Shown: positions 1-11,069, counted from the first letter of the stretch. The stretch is DNA of 64,000 bases from Sipunculus nudus (GCA_026874595.1 CM049319.1:58908917-58972916), one strand, 5' to 3'. Numbers and translations are program-made. Notes: generated by a model from the letters alone, not told the origin.

Positions 1-890
1 TCGACTTTCTCACAGCTAATAAAGGAAACTCAATACATACTTGTATTTACATTAGCTATCTGTAAGGCCAGACTTGAACTATATTAATACCAACGCTAGC
101 TGCTTGTCGTTAAAAGTAAAGGCAATTTCAAGGCAAGTGTCTACACGTATAGGCCGGTGGTGTTATCATCACTGTCGGCAAAGCTGGTGTACAAGTAGTA
201 CGTTTATAACCAGGGGGTCGGAGTGCTGCGACCAGCATTCACACAAATCGATCGATTTTCAACTGCCCCTTGTGAGTGTGTTTGTACTGTACATACCTCG
301 AGGTGTCGTGTTAACAAAGTAAGGTAAGACGGGACAAGCTCACTGCAAGTGCCACATACCCTTATTTAAGTATAAGGATCGGCTTTATCAATAGCGATAG
401 ATGTTAATAGTATTAGAATATATCTTCGTGCCCGCCTATGCGCTGCACGCAGTAATAATTAGGTTTTCCATCCGTCTGTCGGGCCGTCTGGCAGTCTACT
501 CTTTCGCACGCATTACTTTAAGCAGTTCAAGTCATTCAAACAATTGTTATAAAAAAATGCTGAGCAAACATTCACAACGTTTAGAGAATGTACGCTTTAG
601 ACTAAAATCCAATTTGCTCACCAGGCAACGATCCCTTATTATCTCACGAACTGTTCAAGCAATTGTCATGAAACGTAGTAAAGATTCACACCCTTGTTGG
701 GATCTTCCAAATCGAGAGTCAGACTCGTCGGAAAGCCAATATGACCACCAGGCATTGATCTTTGAACTCATTTTTTGTGCATATATGATCTAAAGAACCG
801 GTTAGGTCATTGCCTGAAAGTTTTCAATTTAATATGGTTGCCAGATAAATATATTTAAATCCTTTCGCGAGCATTATCTCAATAACCGTA
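1..890. other. Intergenic, no recognised gene
   Basis: I see no gene that I can support here. One open frame at 401-793 (+, 130 codons) has no recognisable domain and low-complexity basic composition. Its sequence reads like a decayed dispersed repeat rather than an exon. The stretch ends exactly at the target-site duplication of the miniature LTR element. Confidence 0.5.
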
Positions 891-1020
891 TGTTACGAAG
901 ACAAATTGCTCAGGGGAAAATTCTGGGCCGATCCGGGATTCGAACCCATGTCGGTGGCGCACATGTCCGGCGTTCCAACCGCTTCGCTATTTCGGTCCGC
1001 TCTTATGTCACCCCGTAACA
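891..1020 (-). repeat. 3' LTR of TRIM copy 1 (internally deleted)
   Basis: A 130-bp repeat starting TGTTACGAAG and ending CCCCGTAACA. Compared with the 158-bp repeats of the second copy it lacks about 26 bp near 988 (the block reading AGAAAAGCAAGCTTC in the other copy). It keeps both tRNA-like promoter boxes. Confidence 0.85.
936..989 (-). promoter_or_regulatory. tRNA-like Pol III A and B boxes inside LTR
   Basis: On the minus strand the LTR reads TAGCGAAGCGG (979-989), an exact fit to the tRNA A-box consensus TRGCNNAGYNGG apart from its last base position. It is followed 43 bases later by GGTTCGAATCC (936-946), an exact B box. The spacing is that of a real tRNA gene. The T-arm (CGGG or TGGG stem, TTCGA loop) and a short D-stem (GCG/CGC) can be drawn, but the anticodon stem is poor. 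It could drive Pol III transcription of the element. Activity is inference. Confidence 0.7.
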
Positions 1021-1032
1021 CACCCCCTCTTT
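1021..1032 (-). other. Polypurine tract of TRIM copy 1
   Basis: Minus strand AAAGAGGGGGTG lies immediately upstream of the 3' LTR, the position of the plus-strand primer in LTR retroelements. Copy 2 has AAGAGAGGGTG at the same place. Confidence 0.7.
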
Positions 1033-1121
1033 AGACCGTTTTGCTATCAAAACAAGACTAATTATCCCAGGAGTCACACTTTGGTGAGCTTATTCCCTGG
1101 GCCAAAGTCTACTGTCACATT

Positions 1122-1134
1122 GGACGAGCCCCCA
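1122..1134 (-). other. tRNA-Pro-type primer-binding site
   Basis: Minus strand TGGGGGCTCGTCC begins 3 bases after the 5' LTR. It equals the first 13 bases of the tRNA-Pro primer-binding site known from murine leukaemia-type retroviruses, then diverges. It is identical in the second copy (39652-39664). Confidence 0.75.
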
Positions 1135-1137
1135 TTT

Positions 1138-1261
1138 TGTTACGAAGACAAATTGCTCAGGGGAAAATACTGGGCCGGGATTCGAACCCATGTCGGTGGC
1201 GCTAGAAAAGCAAGCTTCATTGGCGAGACAGTTTGGTCCGCTTTTATGTCACCCCGTAACA
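1138..1261 (-). repeat. 5' LTR of TRIM copy 1 (A box deleted)
   Basis: A 124-bp repeat with the same termini. It retains the B box (GGATTCGAACC on plus) but lacks about 27 bp that hold the A box. It instead keeps the AGAAAAGCAAGCTTC block missing from its partner. The two LTRs of this copy therefore carry non-overlapping deletions. Confidence 0.85.
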
Positions 1262-1639
1262 CCGTATTACAAAAACTATGACACCATGACAAAATAAATC
1301 TCACGGGACAACTGCAATTAGCCAGTCAGATGTCATTCAAATAATTTCAGACCAATGACGTGCCTTGTGTGGCGATGAGAGAGCATTAATAAAATGCTGG
1401 GTATAGTTTTCCATCGGCTGGTCAAATATCGTTTTGGCAAAGACAAAGGGAGATCTGTGGATTTAGATACAAGACATACGATTTTTTTCTTTGTGAAGGT
1501 AAGCGCCTTAATTTTTTTAATGCTGACTCGTCTAAGTCTTCAACTAAGTATTTACATCTGCAGAATTCCATTTCGGTTTGGGACAACATGACAGGGCGGT
1601 AGCATCCACTTCCTGTCATTTTATTTTATATCGTGGTGT

Positions 1640-1880
1640 CACCCCGGCCCGATGTCTACCGCACCTGCAGGTCCTAGGAGTCTACTAGTCTCAATTGCTT
1701 GTCCATAAGACCGAGTACGGCTGTAGTGTACAGCTTTCCCATTAAAAGCACTCACTGTGAAAAATTGCACCTCGCCCCGGCAGAGATTTAAACTTATGAC
1801 CTCCCGACTTTGAGACCTGTGCTGTACCCTTGGACTGCAGAAGCTGGTACATTTTACCGTGCTGCTGTGTTGATACAGCG
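1640..1880 (-). repeat. tRNA-derived SINE-like remnant
   Basis: On the minus strand a tRNA-like head runs from about 1845 to 1780: an A-box-like AGTCCAAGGGTACAGC followed by a B-box-like AGTTTAAATCTC (1783-1794). A non-tRNA body continues towards 1640. Both boxes are diverged, so this is a decayed copy if the reading is right. No second copy of the body was found in the window. Confidence 0.35.
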
Positions 1881-2190
1881 CTAAGGACACAGCAATAATG
1901 ATAAAAATAATAGTTCTTCGGAATCGCCGCTCCTGTTTTCACGATGAGCATCACTATTAATCAGTGAGTCTTCAGTATTACTGCCGCTAATTTATGTTCT
2001 TGCCCGAGTCCCTTTAGAGAAATGATTGCTTGTATAAATAATGCAAATTATTCACTGATAAAGGTACAATTGAAAATAGAATAAACTTCATATTATTCGT
2101 ACCATTTCAAGAGTTGTCCCACATTTTTAATATTCTTGTTGAGGACTGGTACTGTTTTTCACGGTAATTTATTTTTGATCATGGTTTCCG

Positions 2191-2203
2191 ATTAATTTTG
2201 CAG
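2191..2203 (+). other. 3' splice site of a 5' UTR intron
   Basis: The bases ATTAATTTTGCAG end in an AG at 2202-2203, a good acceptor with a T-rich tract. Only one base separates it from the start codon at 2205. The coding frame that follows is uninterrupted, so the gene probably has a non-coding first exon upstream that I cannot place. Confidence 0.6.
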
Positions 2204-2204
2204 G

Positions 2205-3215
2205 ATGGGAGAGAAAGATATAACGATACAGGTGGACGGGTGTCGCTCCAGGAAAACACTCTGGCAAAAATGGGAAGACCACTACCGCAACCGTGAGAAA
2301 CGCCCCACGCTCATGCGCAGAAGTAACAAATTCGGCTCCGCCTTTTTCCTCTTCACGTGCGTCAGTGTTCTCTACGTCGAACTACTGTATCTCATTCCGT
2401 TTTATTTCGCTGAATACTCAGCCATGACCCGGTACTATATGAACGTATTATGCTGTTTCCTTCACATTGAGATGCTAATGAACTGGTTGTGCTGTCGTTT
2501 TTACGACACCACGTTATATCCGACGGATGACAACCCGGATCCGTCCAATCGGAGTCAAGCCTCATGCGACACCGAACACCTCAGTTTGTGTTTTCATGAC
2601 AACGAAGATCTGTTGGCCATTAAAGGTCGGACACCCCCTCAGGGTCAAGGTTATTTTTCCTGGAAGACGTGCCACGTTTGTCAGTTGGTGGCGCCACCTA
2701 GGGCGCATCACTGTAAAGTATGTGGTAAATGTATCCTGAAGCGCGACCATCACTGTTATTTCACGGGTGTTTGTATAGGTTTCTGGAACCAGCGGTATTT
2801 CGTTATGCTGAATTTTTATATTGCGCTATCAGTAGCAGTTGCTTTTATAATGACCCGTAGTTACGTTGGACACTATATGACGTCATGGTCGGACTTTTTC
2901 TTGCCTTGGACAATAGTCAAGTGGTTTATGGGAGGAATAGAAACTCACTTGATGTTAATGACCATCCACATGTACTCTGTATGGACTGGTTTTATGGGAC
3001 TTGCTTTCTTTGTATGGCAGATGCTTATTATTTCAAAAGGCTTGACGTCAAGAGAGTACAGGGGAGGTTTGCGCGTACGCTGTACGGGTAGCGTCTCGGA
3101 TAACTTCCGGTCTGTCTTTGGCGCCCTCTGGGGGCTAAATTTTATTTTTCCTACTCAACTTTTACTAAAGCAACATGGAGATGGCAAACATTGGCGCTGG
3201 GTTCGCGCGTTCTGA
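2205..3215 (+). CDS. DHHC palmitoyltransferase, ZDHHC22-like (paralogue A)
   Basis: A 336-residue membrane S-acyltransferase that would attach palmitate to cysteines of other proteins through an autoacylated DHHC cysteine, usually at ER, Golgi or plasma membrane. The cysteine-rich domain runs from about residue 153 to 203: C156, C159, H169, C170, C173, C176, then D181-H182-H183-C184, C190 and N195. All zinc ligands and the catalytic cysteine are present. The motif is DHHCYFTGVC where most family members have DHHCPW; this FTG form resembles vertebrate ZDHHC22. Four hydrophobic segments (about 44-68, 77-98, 199-218, 246-276) give the usual topology with the CRD in the cytosolic loop. A TTxE-like TSRE (281-284) and the NFRSVFG C-terminal motif (300-306) follow. 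The whole coding region is one exon, with a splice acceptor one base before the ATG. It is intact and paralogous to the convergent gene at 9202-10257. Confidence 0.9.
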   Translation: MGEKDITIQVDGCRSRKTLWQKWEDHYRNREKRPTLMRRSNKFGSAFFLFTCVSVLYVELLYLIPFYFAEYSAMTRYYMNVLCCFLHIEMLMNWLCCRFYDTTLYPTDDNPDPSNRSQASCDTEHLSLCFHDNEDLLAIKGRTPPQGQGYFSWKTCHVCQLVAPPRAHHCKVCGKCILKRDHHCYFTGVCIGFWNQRYFVMLNFYIALSVAVAFIMTRSYVGHYMTSWSDFFLPWTIVKWFMGGIETHLMLMTIHMYSVWTGFMGLAFFVWQMLIISKGLTSREYRGGLRVRCTGSVSDNFRSVFGALWGLNFIFPTQLLLKQHGDGKHWRWVRAF

Positions 3216-4560
3216 CCTAACTTAAACTCTATGCTCCCAATGTTGAACAGTCGTCTTGAAATCTAAAAAGATCCCTCATGTCTTGATGTCGATGAACTTT
3301 GATCCAAAGAGCAGAAAAATCGACAACTTTAAGAACTCTATACACACCAGTTTTCACTTAAATCTTGTGTGAAGTAGCTCACACACACACACACATATAC
3401 CGGACACAGGATGAACAGCACAGGTGTAAAGACTTAAGGCTACTCCCATTTCAGGTTCCCCCCGGTAATCTGAAATTGATTACCCTCTTGCTGATTTAAC
3501 CAATAAATTATAAATTCGTATGCTTTAACTTTTTGGTGTAACTTTAAAAAAAACACGTGAATAATGCGAGATTAAAAAGCTGAAATCAATCCATGCAAAA
3601 TAAAATGATCTCAGAATATTAATTATATTGTTGATAATATTACTGTTGACTCATACACTTCACCGAAGCGAAGTAAATACTTTAAGTAAATGAACACAAA
3701 GAAACAACTGTTTTGAAGGTGGAATCTGAAAATGGTATCAAATAACCTAGGGTAACCTGAAATCGCAACACCGATGTACAAGAGCCTTAAGAAGACTGGA
3801 CCGATCAATGACCATTTGATTTGTAAAGGTTAGGGTCCTCAAAACATTCGAAATCACTGGTAAACAGAGTAATGATCAGAGCTGTTCGGCAATTTTCCAT
3901 CACTTGTATTATGAGCGCACAAATGGTCCGTTTTTATTGTTCAACCTTGAAGTTGCCGGGATTGCCACGTTTGCCTGTCGTGCTGGAACTGAGAGATCAC
4001 CTTAATATAACGAAGCTGATAAGAGGACATAACAAAACTGTGTTTAGCGCCGGGATTAAGTTACCCTCTAAGCAATAATGTTGGTCGTATTTAAGGTTTC
4101 CAGTAACTCGATGTACAATTTTGACATTATGCTTTGCTCTGGACACTGCTTTCTGTTTAAACCAGGGTAATTCGTTCTTGGATGTCTCTGAAGACGGGTA
4201 TTACGTGCTATTATTGAATATTTTTATCGTTACATGAGTTGCACAAAAACATAATTGCAAATTTAATTCCGTGGAAGGTGCAAGCATTGGGTATACCTCG
4301 TTTTGTGTATTTATTAGATAAAACACCTTAAGTGTGCTTTTGGGTACGGATCATTGTTTTCTGTGATGTCAGCAGTTTTCTAAGATTTAAAACGTCTCAC
4401 CCAGTTGTACGTTGACGATTTATCAAATGTAGGCTGTTATTTAACTACCTCAGTTTTGTTTAATAAAGGTAAAACATTGTTTTAATATTTTTTTTTATTA
4501 TTTAACAGTCAGGCGTAAAGGACGACCCCTCTTTCGAACATTATATTAATACGATTTATT
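3216..4560. other. 3' UTR candidate and spacer
   Basis: AATAAA at 3502-3507 is a plausible poly(A) signal about 290 bases after the ZDHHC stop. A short (CA)n run lies at 3380-3396. Beyond about 3550 I see only AT-rich sequence with no supported gene. Confidence 0.4.
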
Positions 4561-4562
4561 AA

Positions 4563-5395
4563 TCGATGAGGCGTCCTAAGACATTATGAGTAGACGGGGC
4601 GTTCTTCGGCATTATGAGTAGACTGTGCGTCCTTAATCATTGTGGATGGACGGGGCGTCCGTTACATTATGAGTGGATGGGGCGTGTTAAGGCATTCTGA
4701 GTGAATGGGCGTCCTGAGACTGGAGTAGATAGGGAGTCCTTAGACATTGTGGATGGATGGGGCGTGTACATGATCAGTGGATGGGCGAACTTAGACATTA
4801 TGAGTGGACGGGCATCCTCAGACAGTACGAGTGGGTTTGGCGTGCTTAGACATTGTGAGTATCGATGGGGCATCCTGAGACATTATGAACAGATGCGCGT
4901 CCTTCGACAGTATGAGTGGATGGGCGTCTTTATACGTTATGAAAGGGTGGGCGTCCTGAGACATGAGTGGATTGGTCGTATTTAGGCATTATGAGTAGAC
5001 GGGGCGTCTTTTGTCAATACGGACGGATTTGGCGTCCTTGTCCATAGATAATAATAGCAGATGGGCGTCCTTAGACATTATGTGTGGATGGGGCGTCTTC
5101 AGGCATTATGAGTGGATGAGGCGTCCTGAGACACGAGAGATTGGGGCGTCCCTCAACATAATGATTGAGCGGGGTGTCCTTAGCCATGAGTAGATGATCG
5201 TCCCTACATATTATGAATGAATAAGGCGTCCTTAGACATTGTGAACGGATGGGGCGTCAATATACATTACGATTGGATGTATGTTCTTAGACATTATGAG
5301 TGGATTGGGCGTTCTGAGACATCATGAGTGAATGTGACGTCCTTTGACATTATGAGTGGATAAGGCGTCCTTAGGCATTATGAAAGAATGAGGTA
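4563..5395 (+). repeat. Degenerate minisatellite, about 28-bp unit
   Basis: Around thirty imperfect tandem copies of a unit close to GCGTCCTTAGACATTATGAG plus TGGATGGG. Copies vary by a few bases in length (mostly 26-31 bp), so no single reading frame is kept. Several short open frames cross it on both strands and are repeat artefacts. No spacers of constant unique sequence occur, so it is not CRISPR-like. Confidence 0.9.
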
Positions 5396-5664
5396 TAACT
5401 GTGTACCAGATGCCAGGTCTCTCATACATATGGTAAGGCCATACATTAAAATGTTGGAGATTTTCTTTTTTACCAAGGTCTTTGAATTATTGTCAGTTTG
5501 TGCATGCTAAGATTTCAGTCTACTTAAAGGATTTAAAAATGTATCTTGAAAAGGGACTGAACGTTATTGTTTTGAGAACTGAACCCCAATTTTCTGTCCT
5601 TAATGAAAGTTTGTCACAGAGTCCGTGGAACAATGAATGTTTTTGCCTTTTGTGTGATTGTAAA

Positions 5665-5736
5665 TAAATGGTTTCCATATTTAGTCGACCATGCGTCAAA
5701 TAAATGGTTTCCATATTTAGTCGACCATGCGTCAAA
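5665..5736 (+). repeat. Perfect 36-bp tandem duplication
   Basis: The 36-bp unit starting TAAATGGTTTCCATATTTAG occurs twice in a row without mismatch (5665-5700, 5701-5736). The identity suggests a recent event. Confidence 0.9.
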
Positions 5737-7246
5737 ACGAAGCGTGCAGACAGGCAACGTCTTCAGGAGGAAAAAAAAAAATAGTCTGGGTCCTGCGCTG
5801 TCTAGCAGTTTTAATTGCCTTGTCTGAAATTTCTTGTTTGGACTAGTGGCTTTTTGTCCCTCTGAAAAAAGAGCGTCTATCGACCTGTCAGCGTGGCATG
5901 CTATGTAATGTCGAGATTTGTACTGTAAAGCCCGATGAAGATGCAAATATTTTCGTCCTTTTTACCCCTCTTCATGGCCTTGCAGGTACCCTGTAACTTT
6001 AAGTAAACCAGACCAATTGTTAATAATGTTTGTGTACTTTCTGACAACACCTGCCCTGTGCGAGAAACGTTACACTGCATAACTCATCATGCTCCGGTAA
6101 ATCCCCCTCCACGTTTGTTGAATTTCTCCCTCGGGCTACGTTGGCGACAGCCAACTTGTACCCGGTAAAATAAATGAATGGTTATCAACTCATCATAGAG
6201 ATGGGATTTGCAAGTTCACGTTTTTCTTTCATCTTCTCTTGTAGCCAAATGTTCAGATTACTGGCTGTTTATACTACGATACCGATTTAATAGGTTGGAT
6301 GGCCGTTACAGTGCATTTCCCCGTATGAATTGTGTCACAACTCAAGTAGGCCTACCAGCTCCAATATAAATGCCTACTGGGTATTCAAAGTTAGGTCTGG
6401 ATGGCTTGACTGCATGGATATATTAAAAAATTGTGATTGAAAAGTATTTTGAACTTAATGTATTTATAATAACTTTAATGTATTTGGGTTTGAAAATTTA
6501 TTTCTCCAACTATAAAAAGCACATACGGGTATGTAGAGAAAAGTAGAGATTGAAAAGTCGATGTTCCTTGCTTAGCCATGCAAATTATCAGGAAGTGACC
6601 TCCTAAACCCGACTTGAGGTCAAAGAATCGTCAAACAACCTTGCTCAAATTTAGCTTTAAAACCTATATTAATTACTATAAATCTAAGTCCACTGAATTA
6701 AAGGTCACCCGGTCCCTCTGGTTTAAACTAATTGATGTCAGTAAACAGGTCCAGCATATCATGATAAGCAGTGTTTTATCTTCAAAGACCTGTTATGGCG
6801 GGTCAGAATCCCCTGTGTCCATCAAGAGTCGTGCCTGCTTTGCTAGCCAATGTGCAATTGAAGATTATGCTTTTTCTCTCAGGACAAACTTGTGGTTATT
6901 TAATACATCCATCCACTTTGGTTGGCAGGTGAGTTAAATGTTACTATGTTAAATAAAGAACTACATTGTGAATATCATGCTTTTGTGACAAGGTTAATAT
7001 GATAATGACCTGATAATTCACTATAGTCTCCCGGTCTGTCCAATATTTCAATTTATACTAAAAACAAAATGAATAAAAAACTAATTTCCTTCCAGGTAGC
7101 AGCATTACACTTATATAACAGGAAAGTCGAGATAAAACCAGAAGCGAGAGAAAGACTGAATATATGGCGGAACCGGGAATCTGCTATTAACAGTTTTATC
7201 ACTGAGTATTGATCTGGTTTTGGTTATTTCTCCTGATTATTCACGC

Positions 7247-7263
7247 TACCGGCACGCCACCTG
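7247..7263 (+). promoter_or_regulatory. CTCF-like motif (palindromic)
   Basis: ACGCCACCTGGTGGCGC fits the reverse form of the animal CTCF core (AGCGCCMYCTRSTGG) with one mismatch in the first bases and is nearly palindromic. It is one of seven related sites in the window. Confidence 0.35.
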
Positions 7264-8861
7264 GTGGCGCGAGAAACCATTTATGACAGAATTATTATAT
7301 AGCCGGCAAGAGTCCTGACACATGAATAAAACATTTGATTTGCCCAACTACTGCTTTAAAGGATCAATATAGCTATATTTTCCTAAATTCTGGAGATGTG
7401 CAAAGAAATGAAAGGCACATAATCATTTGCAATAGTATATGTATTGAGTCACACTGTTTGTTAATTTTGGTTGGATTCAAACGATCCACCCCCCCCCCCC
7501 CCAAAAAAAAAAAAAAAAAATTCCCGCAACACGGACCTACTCAACGGGACCCGGGTCAACTATAAAGTTTCTTAGGGCACAATTAAATCCTTGAAAATGT
7601 GATTTTTCTTTGTTGTAACTTGTATGGATTCAATCATAAGTGCTGAGAATCGCCTAAAGGCTCGGGCCCAGGAGTTTCCAAAGGTACAAGACAATGAATG
7701 AACAAAAACAGGAAATCTCATTTGTCTTAAATTGTGTGAGTTAGCTTATATGTTTAGGCACAACGGGGCCCGGAAGGGCCAAGAGTTTCACATGACCCAA
7801 TAAAATCCATGAACATGTGGAAATACCAGAGTGATTAGAAACCTTTGATTATATCAAACGAGCCTGGCAGATTTTTTTTTTCGGATTTATATTGAGTATG
7901 CGGTACGACACATCCATGAATGAAATTAGCCTTATACATTATATTCATTTGCAATTATCTTACAGGGCACGGAAAGCCGTAACGAGCGTACCGACCGTTC
8001 CGATTCGGGCCTTAAGTCTATATTCCGTTGATCTTTTAAAATTTTTCTTCTGATAAAATAATTTTTCTTGTTATCAGAAAAATATATCTTGTGGCAAGAA
8101 ATAATATCACGTATGTACATAGTTCATGTTCTAGTACATAAAAAACAATATTTTTTTCTTATATTCTATAAGAAAAAAAATATCTTATGACAATAATATT
8201 TTATTAGAATTAGTAAGAATTTTTGAGGCAGAGAGGGGGACGGGAACAATCTTGTATCGCCTCAAAATGTTACTCTCCGGTGCCCTAAACGTTACAAACA
8301 CGTAGGTATAATCAAAACAAACAGTTTGTGTTCAGTGGGATCTGCAATGATGATGATAATAAAAATAAATAATAATAACAGTAATTGTATAAATATAAAT
8401 GAAAAATTAGTATTAAAATAATTTACTTTTACAGAGTACGAGTATTTTCAAGGTTTGTAAGGAAGGCGTTGTTACCACCTTTATCCACTCCGGATCGATC
8501 CGTTTATCCTTTTTTTATAGAATCTGGAATTGTACATATCACTGCATAGAGGATGCTTCATATAATTTCAGATACAGTTTTTACTGACAGGGATATCTGG
8601 ACAAATGAATATATAAACACCTTACAGTAAAACCCCTTGTACAAGCCACTATCACTCGCCAGTTTCACCTGCCGCCTAATTGGATGATATCCTACAAGGT
8701 CATACAAGTCAGTTGATTCAAGATCAAATTCTAATGCAAAATATATCGAATGTTTCAATTTCTCCTGTCTTTTCTTGTTTCTGTAATATAATATGTTTTT
8801 AACACAGCATGATAAACATGATAATGATGTATCATGATGATCGGCAATTAAAAACAATAAG

Positions 8862-8996
8862 CCGGATGTCCAGTGCACACACAGTTGAGTTGAACGAATG
8901 AGCTGGTCAGGTTGGACGCAGGGGGAACTAGTTGTATCTGGCAGTCGTTTACTGCCTCCACACACGAGAGTATCGGTATTAGTGATATCAAGTTTT
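8862..8996 (+). repeat. Dispersed repeat, copy 1
   Basis: The block ending CACACACGAGAGTATCGGT and GTGATATC is recognisably the same as 21320-21460 (plus) over roughly 110 bp. A shorter inverted relative is at about 20862-20905. No coding content. Confidence 0.6.
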
Positions 8997-9201
8997 AGGA
9001 AATTTTAAAACAATAGTCTTAAGCATAAACTTGATGGCGCTAATTAGCTGAGGCGTTACCGTAAATTATATATAAACACAGCTATAAATATAGAAAACAT
9101 GAATGGATCAGTATTTATATATTTTAATAAGTGGTAAATGATAACAAAATACGAATACATGCCAAAAGCAAGATACGTAATACATCACAATACTTCACAA
9201 T

Positions 9202-10257
9202 TTATGCCTTCACATTTGGCCAGTTTATTCCATCATCATCCGGTTGCGTCCACAAATTGAGCGGAACTAAAAAATTCATCCACCAGAGGTCACCAAATAC
9301 CGCTCGCAACTTATCGTCACGTGACCCTGTGTACGTCACTTTGATGCCGTTATCCTTTTCAAATTCCGTAATACCTAATTGTACACATTTATACTGTTCA
9401 TCAAAGAACCCAAAACTGGTGAATGTAAACCATACGAGAGAGTAATAGAGTACAAAAAAGAATAGATGCTTGGTCGAGGTCCATGAGAGCATCCAACGAA
9501 TGAACGTAAATGGAAGAAATACGTCATAAAATGAGGTCATCGGTATAAGAATAGTAAACAGGTAGACTGTAGCATGGATGGTACTATACAATGTGGCTAC
9601 AAACGCCCAAAGGCTGAAAACAATAAAGTTTCGCTGATTGTGTAGTCCGACACATGTTCCAGTGAAAAAGCAGTGATGGTCGCGCTTTAATATGCAGATT
9701 CCACATATTGGGCAGTGAAAAGCGCGCGGAGGTCGTGGTGCTTGGCAGACGATACACGGTTTCCATGACCAATAGGGGTAGGCCACGTGATAGCCCGGTT
9801 CAGATCCCTTACCTGGAACTCTATTACCGATCATGTAAAACGTATCTTTCTGAAAACCACCTCTCTCGTTGCTGGCACCATTTGATGTAGGCATGACGTC
9901 ATAGTTGCCACCGATTCCCTGTCGGAGGTTTTCGGTGTAAATCGGCACTCCTTTTGAACACAAATCGTGTTGTGATACAATATCTTTGTGCTTATGTGAC
10001 AGAAATGGGGATTTAATCAGTCTGATAAGTACCCAGTTTATCATGACCTCCAGAAACATGACGGTGATGAGTGTATGCTGGAAAGAATACATCCAGGGTC
10101 CGTAACCATCGTAAACAGCCGGTATCACTGTGACAACGCCATGGTAAACAACGCCCGCCATGGTTACCGCAAACCACGTGACTGAAAAGTGGTTCAAACA
10201 GTGCGGCGAAAAAATCACTCGGTTAAAGCGCAACAACCGACTCAGAAAGGTGTTCAT
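9202..10257 (-). CDS. DHHC palmitoyltransferase, ZDHHC22-like (paralogue B)
   Basis: A 351-residue integral membrane S-acyltransferase. The cysteine-rich domain has C168, C171, H181, C182, C185, C188, D193-H194-H195-C196, C202 and N207, so zinc ligands and catalytic cysteine are intact. The motif DHHCFFTGTC is close to that of vertebrate ZDHHC22 as I know it. Hydrophobic segments lie at about 28-48, 57-79, 211-240 and 263-288. The C-terminus has the KLRAVFG motif (317-322 region) followed by NFLVPL. A 90-residue hydrophilic loop separates TM2 from the CRD and is longer than in paralogue A. The start ATG has A at -3. A possible splice acceptor (minus TTATATTAATTATAG) ends about 20 bases upstream, so a 5' UTR intron like that of paralogue A is possible. 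Like paralogue A it is uninterrupted, and the pair is convergent 6 kb apart. Confidence 0.9.
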   Translation of the reverse strand: MNTFLSRLLRFNRVIFSPHCLNHFSVTWFAVTMAGVVYHGVVTVIPAVYDGYGPWMYSFQHTLITVMFLEVMINWVLIRLIKSPFLSHKHKDIVSQHDLCSKGVPIYTENLRQGIGGNYDVMPTSNGASNERGGFQKDTFYMIGNRVPGKGSEPGYHVAYPYWSWKPCIVCQAPRPPRAFHCPICGICILKRDHHCFFTGTCVGLHNQRNFIVFSLWAFVATLYSTIHATVYLFTILIPMTSFYDVFLPFTFIRWMLSWTSTKHLFFFVLYYSLVWFTFTSFGFFDEQYKCVQLGITEFEKDNGIKVTYTGSRDDKLRAVFGDLWWMNFLVPLNLWTQPDDDGINWPNVKA

Positions 10258-11069
10258 TTTGATGAGTCCTCAATTGACACCTATAATTAATATAAATTCA
10301 ACTATCTTTTGTGTTATTCCTTTATGACGTACTCATAATCCTGGACTGGTTTTCTTTTACTATCAAATATCAGTGACAACTTTACAACTCCTTGCACTGG
10401 TGTCCATGGATATTAAGCCTAAAAGTAAATGTGCACTGCACGGTCAAATCTTGAAAGTTCTGCCGAATATGGAGGATGACGTCATCAGTGTATCCCGGAT
10501 GACACGGAAATAACGTTCAATTAGTTAAACCTGTAAATAAATAAAGTATCATATCTAAATTAAAATCAAGATCACTGACCAGAATCAACTTAACCACTCT
10601 CTCTCACACACACTTTTACACAAACAAACAAACACACACACACACACAGATACACACACACACATATATATATATATACACAAAATGCTGTGGAAGGCAT
10701 TGGTCTGAACGCTTGGCAAACGATATAACAGAAGACATCCTCAATATTACATCAAGTAAGATATGGATATTTATAAGATAGACAAATGTAGGCCTACACA
10801 GAACCTTTATAAAGTAATCATCATTTATCCCCCGAATTGGACAATATATCTAACCAGTGACCCACTGGTCATGAAGCTCAGGCATAATGTTTATACTGCA
10901 AACAGTACACAAGCGAAATAACACACAAGTTTTCATGAGCTCTGAGGCTTATTAGGATAACTCTCTATGATCAGTAAACAAGCCATATTTTAAGTGTTTA
11001 TGAATGTTTTCTTTAACATTCCGATAAGGTGCCCACAACAAGTTTGATAATCCTAACTTTAACGTGTAA

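Larger units (their letters stand above)
891..1261 (-). mobile_element. Miniature LTR retroelement (TRIM-like), copy 1, complete
   Basis: Two direct repeats (891-1020 and 1138-1261) each begin TGTTACG and end CGTAACA, as LTRs do (TG...CA). They flank a 117-bp non-coding core. The 5-bp sequence CCGTA is present immediately before (886-890) and after (1262-1266), a target-site duplication of the size made by retroviral-type integrases. Read on the minus strand, the core starts with a primer-binding-site match (1122-1134) three bases after the 5' LTR and ends in a purine tract (minus AAAGAGGGGGTG, 1021-1032) directly at the 3' LTR. There is no gag or pol, so it must have been moved by another element's enzymes. 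A second copy lies at 39391-39824. Terminal repeats, PBS, PPT and target duplication are seen directly; the TRIM class name follows from size and layout. Confidence 0.85.
5737..9201. other. Spacer between convergent ZDHHC genes
   Basis: No supported gene. It contains a poly(C)/poly(A) run (7489-7520), short inverted AT stretches around 8150-8200, a CTCF-like palindrome at 7247, and a dispersed repeat (about 8862-8996) shared with 21.3-21.5 kb. The frame at 8558-8965 (-) lies largely in that repeat. Confidence 0.4.

Noticed and set aside
401-793. 130-codon open frame near the left edge
   Set aside because: No recognisable domain, no splice or promoter context; reads like a dispersed repeat.
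4563-5395. Possible CRISPR-like array
   Set aside because: Units are contiguous and degenerate with no constant repeat plus unique spacers, and the DNA is eukaryotic.
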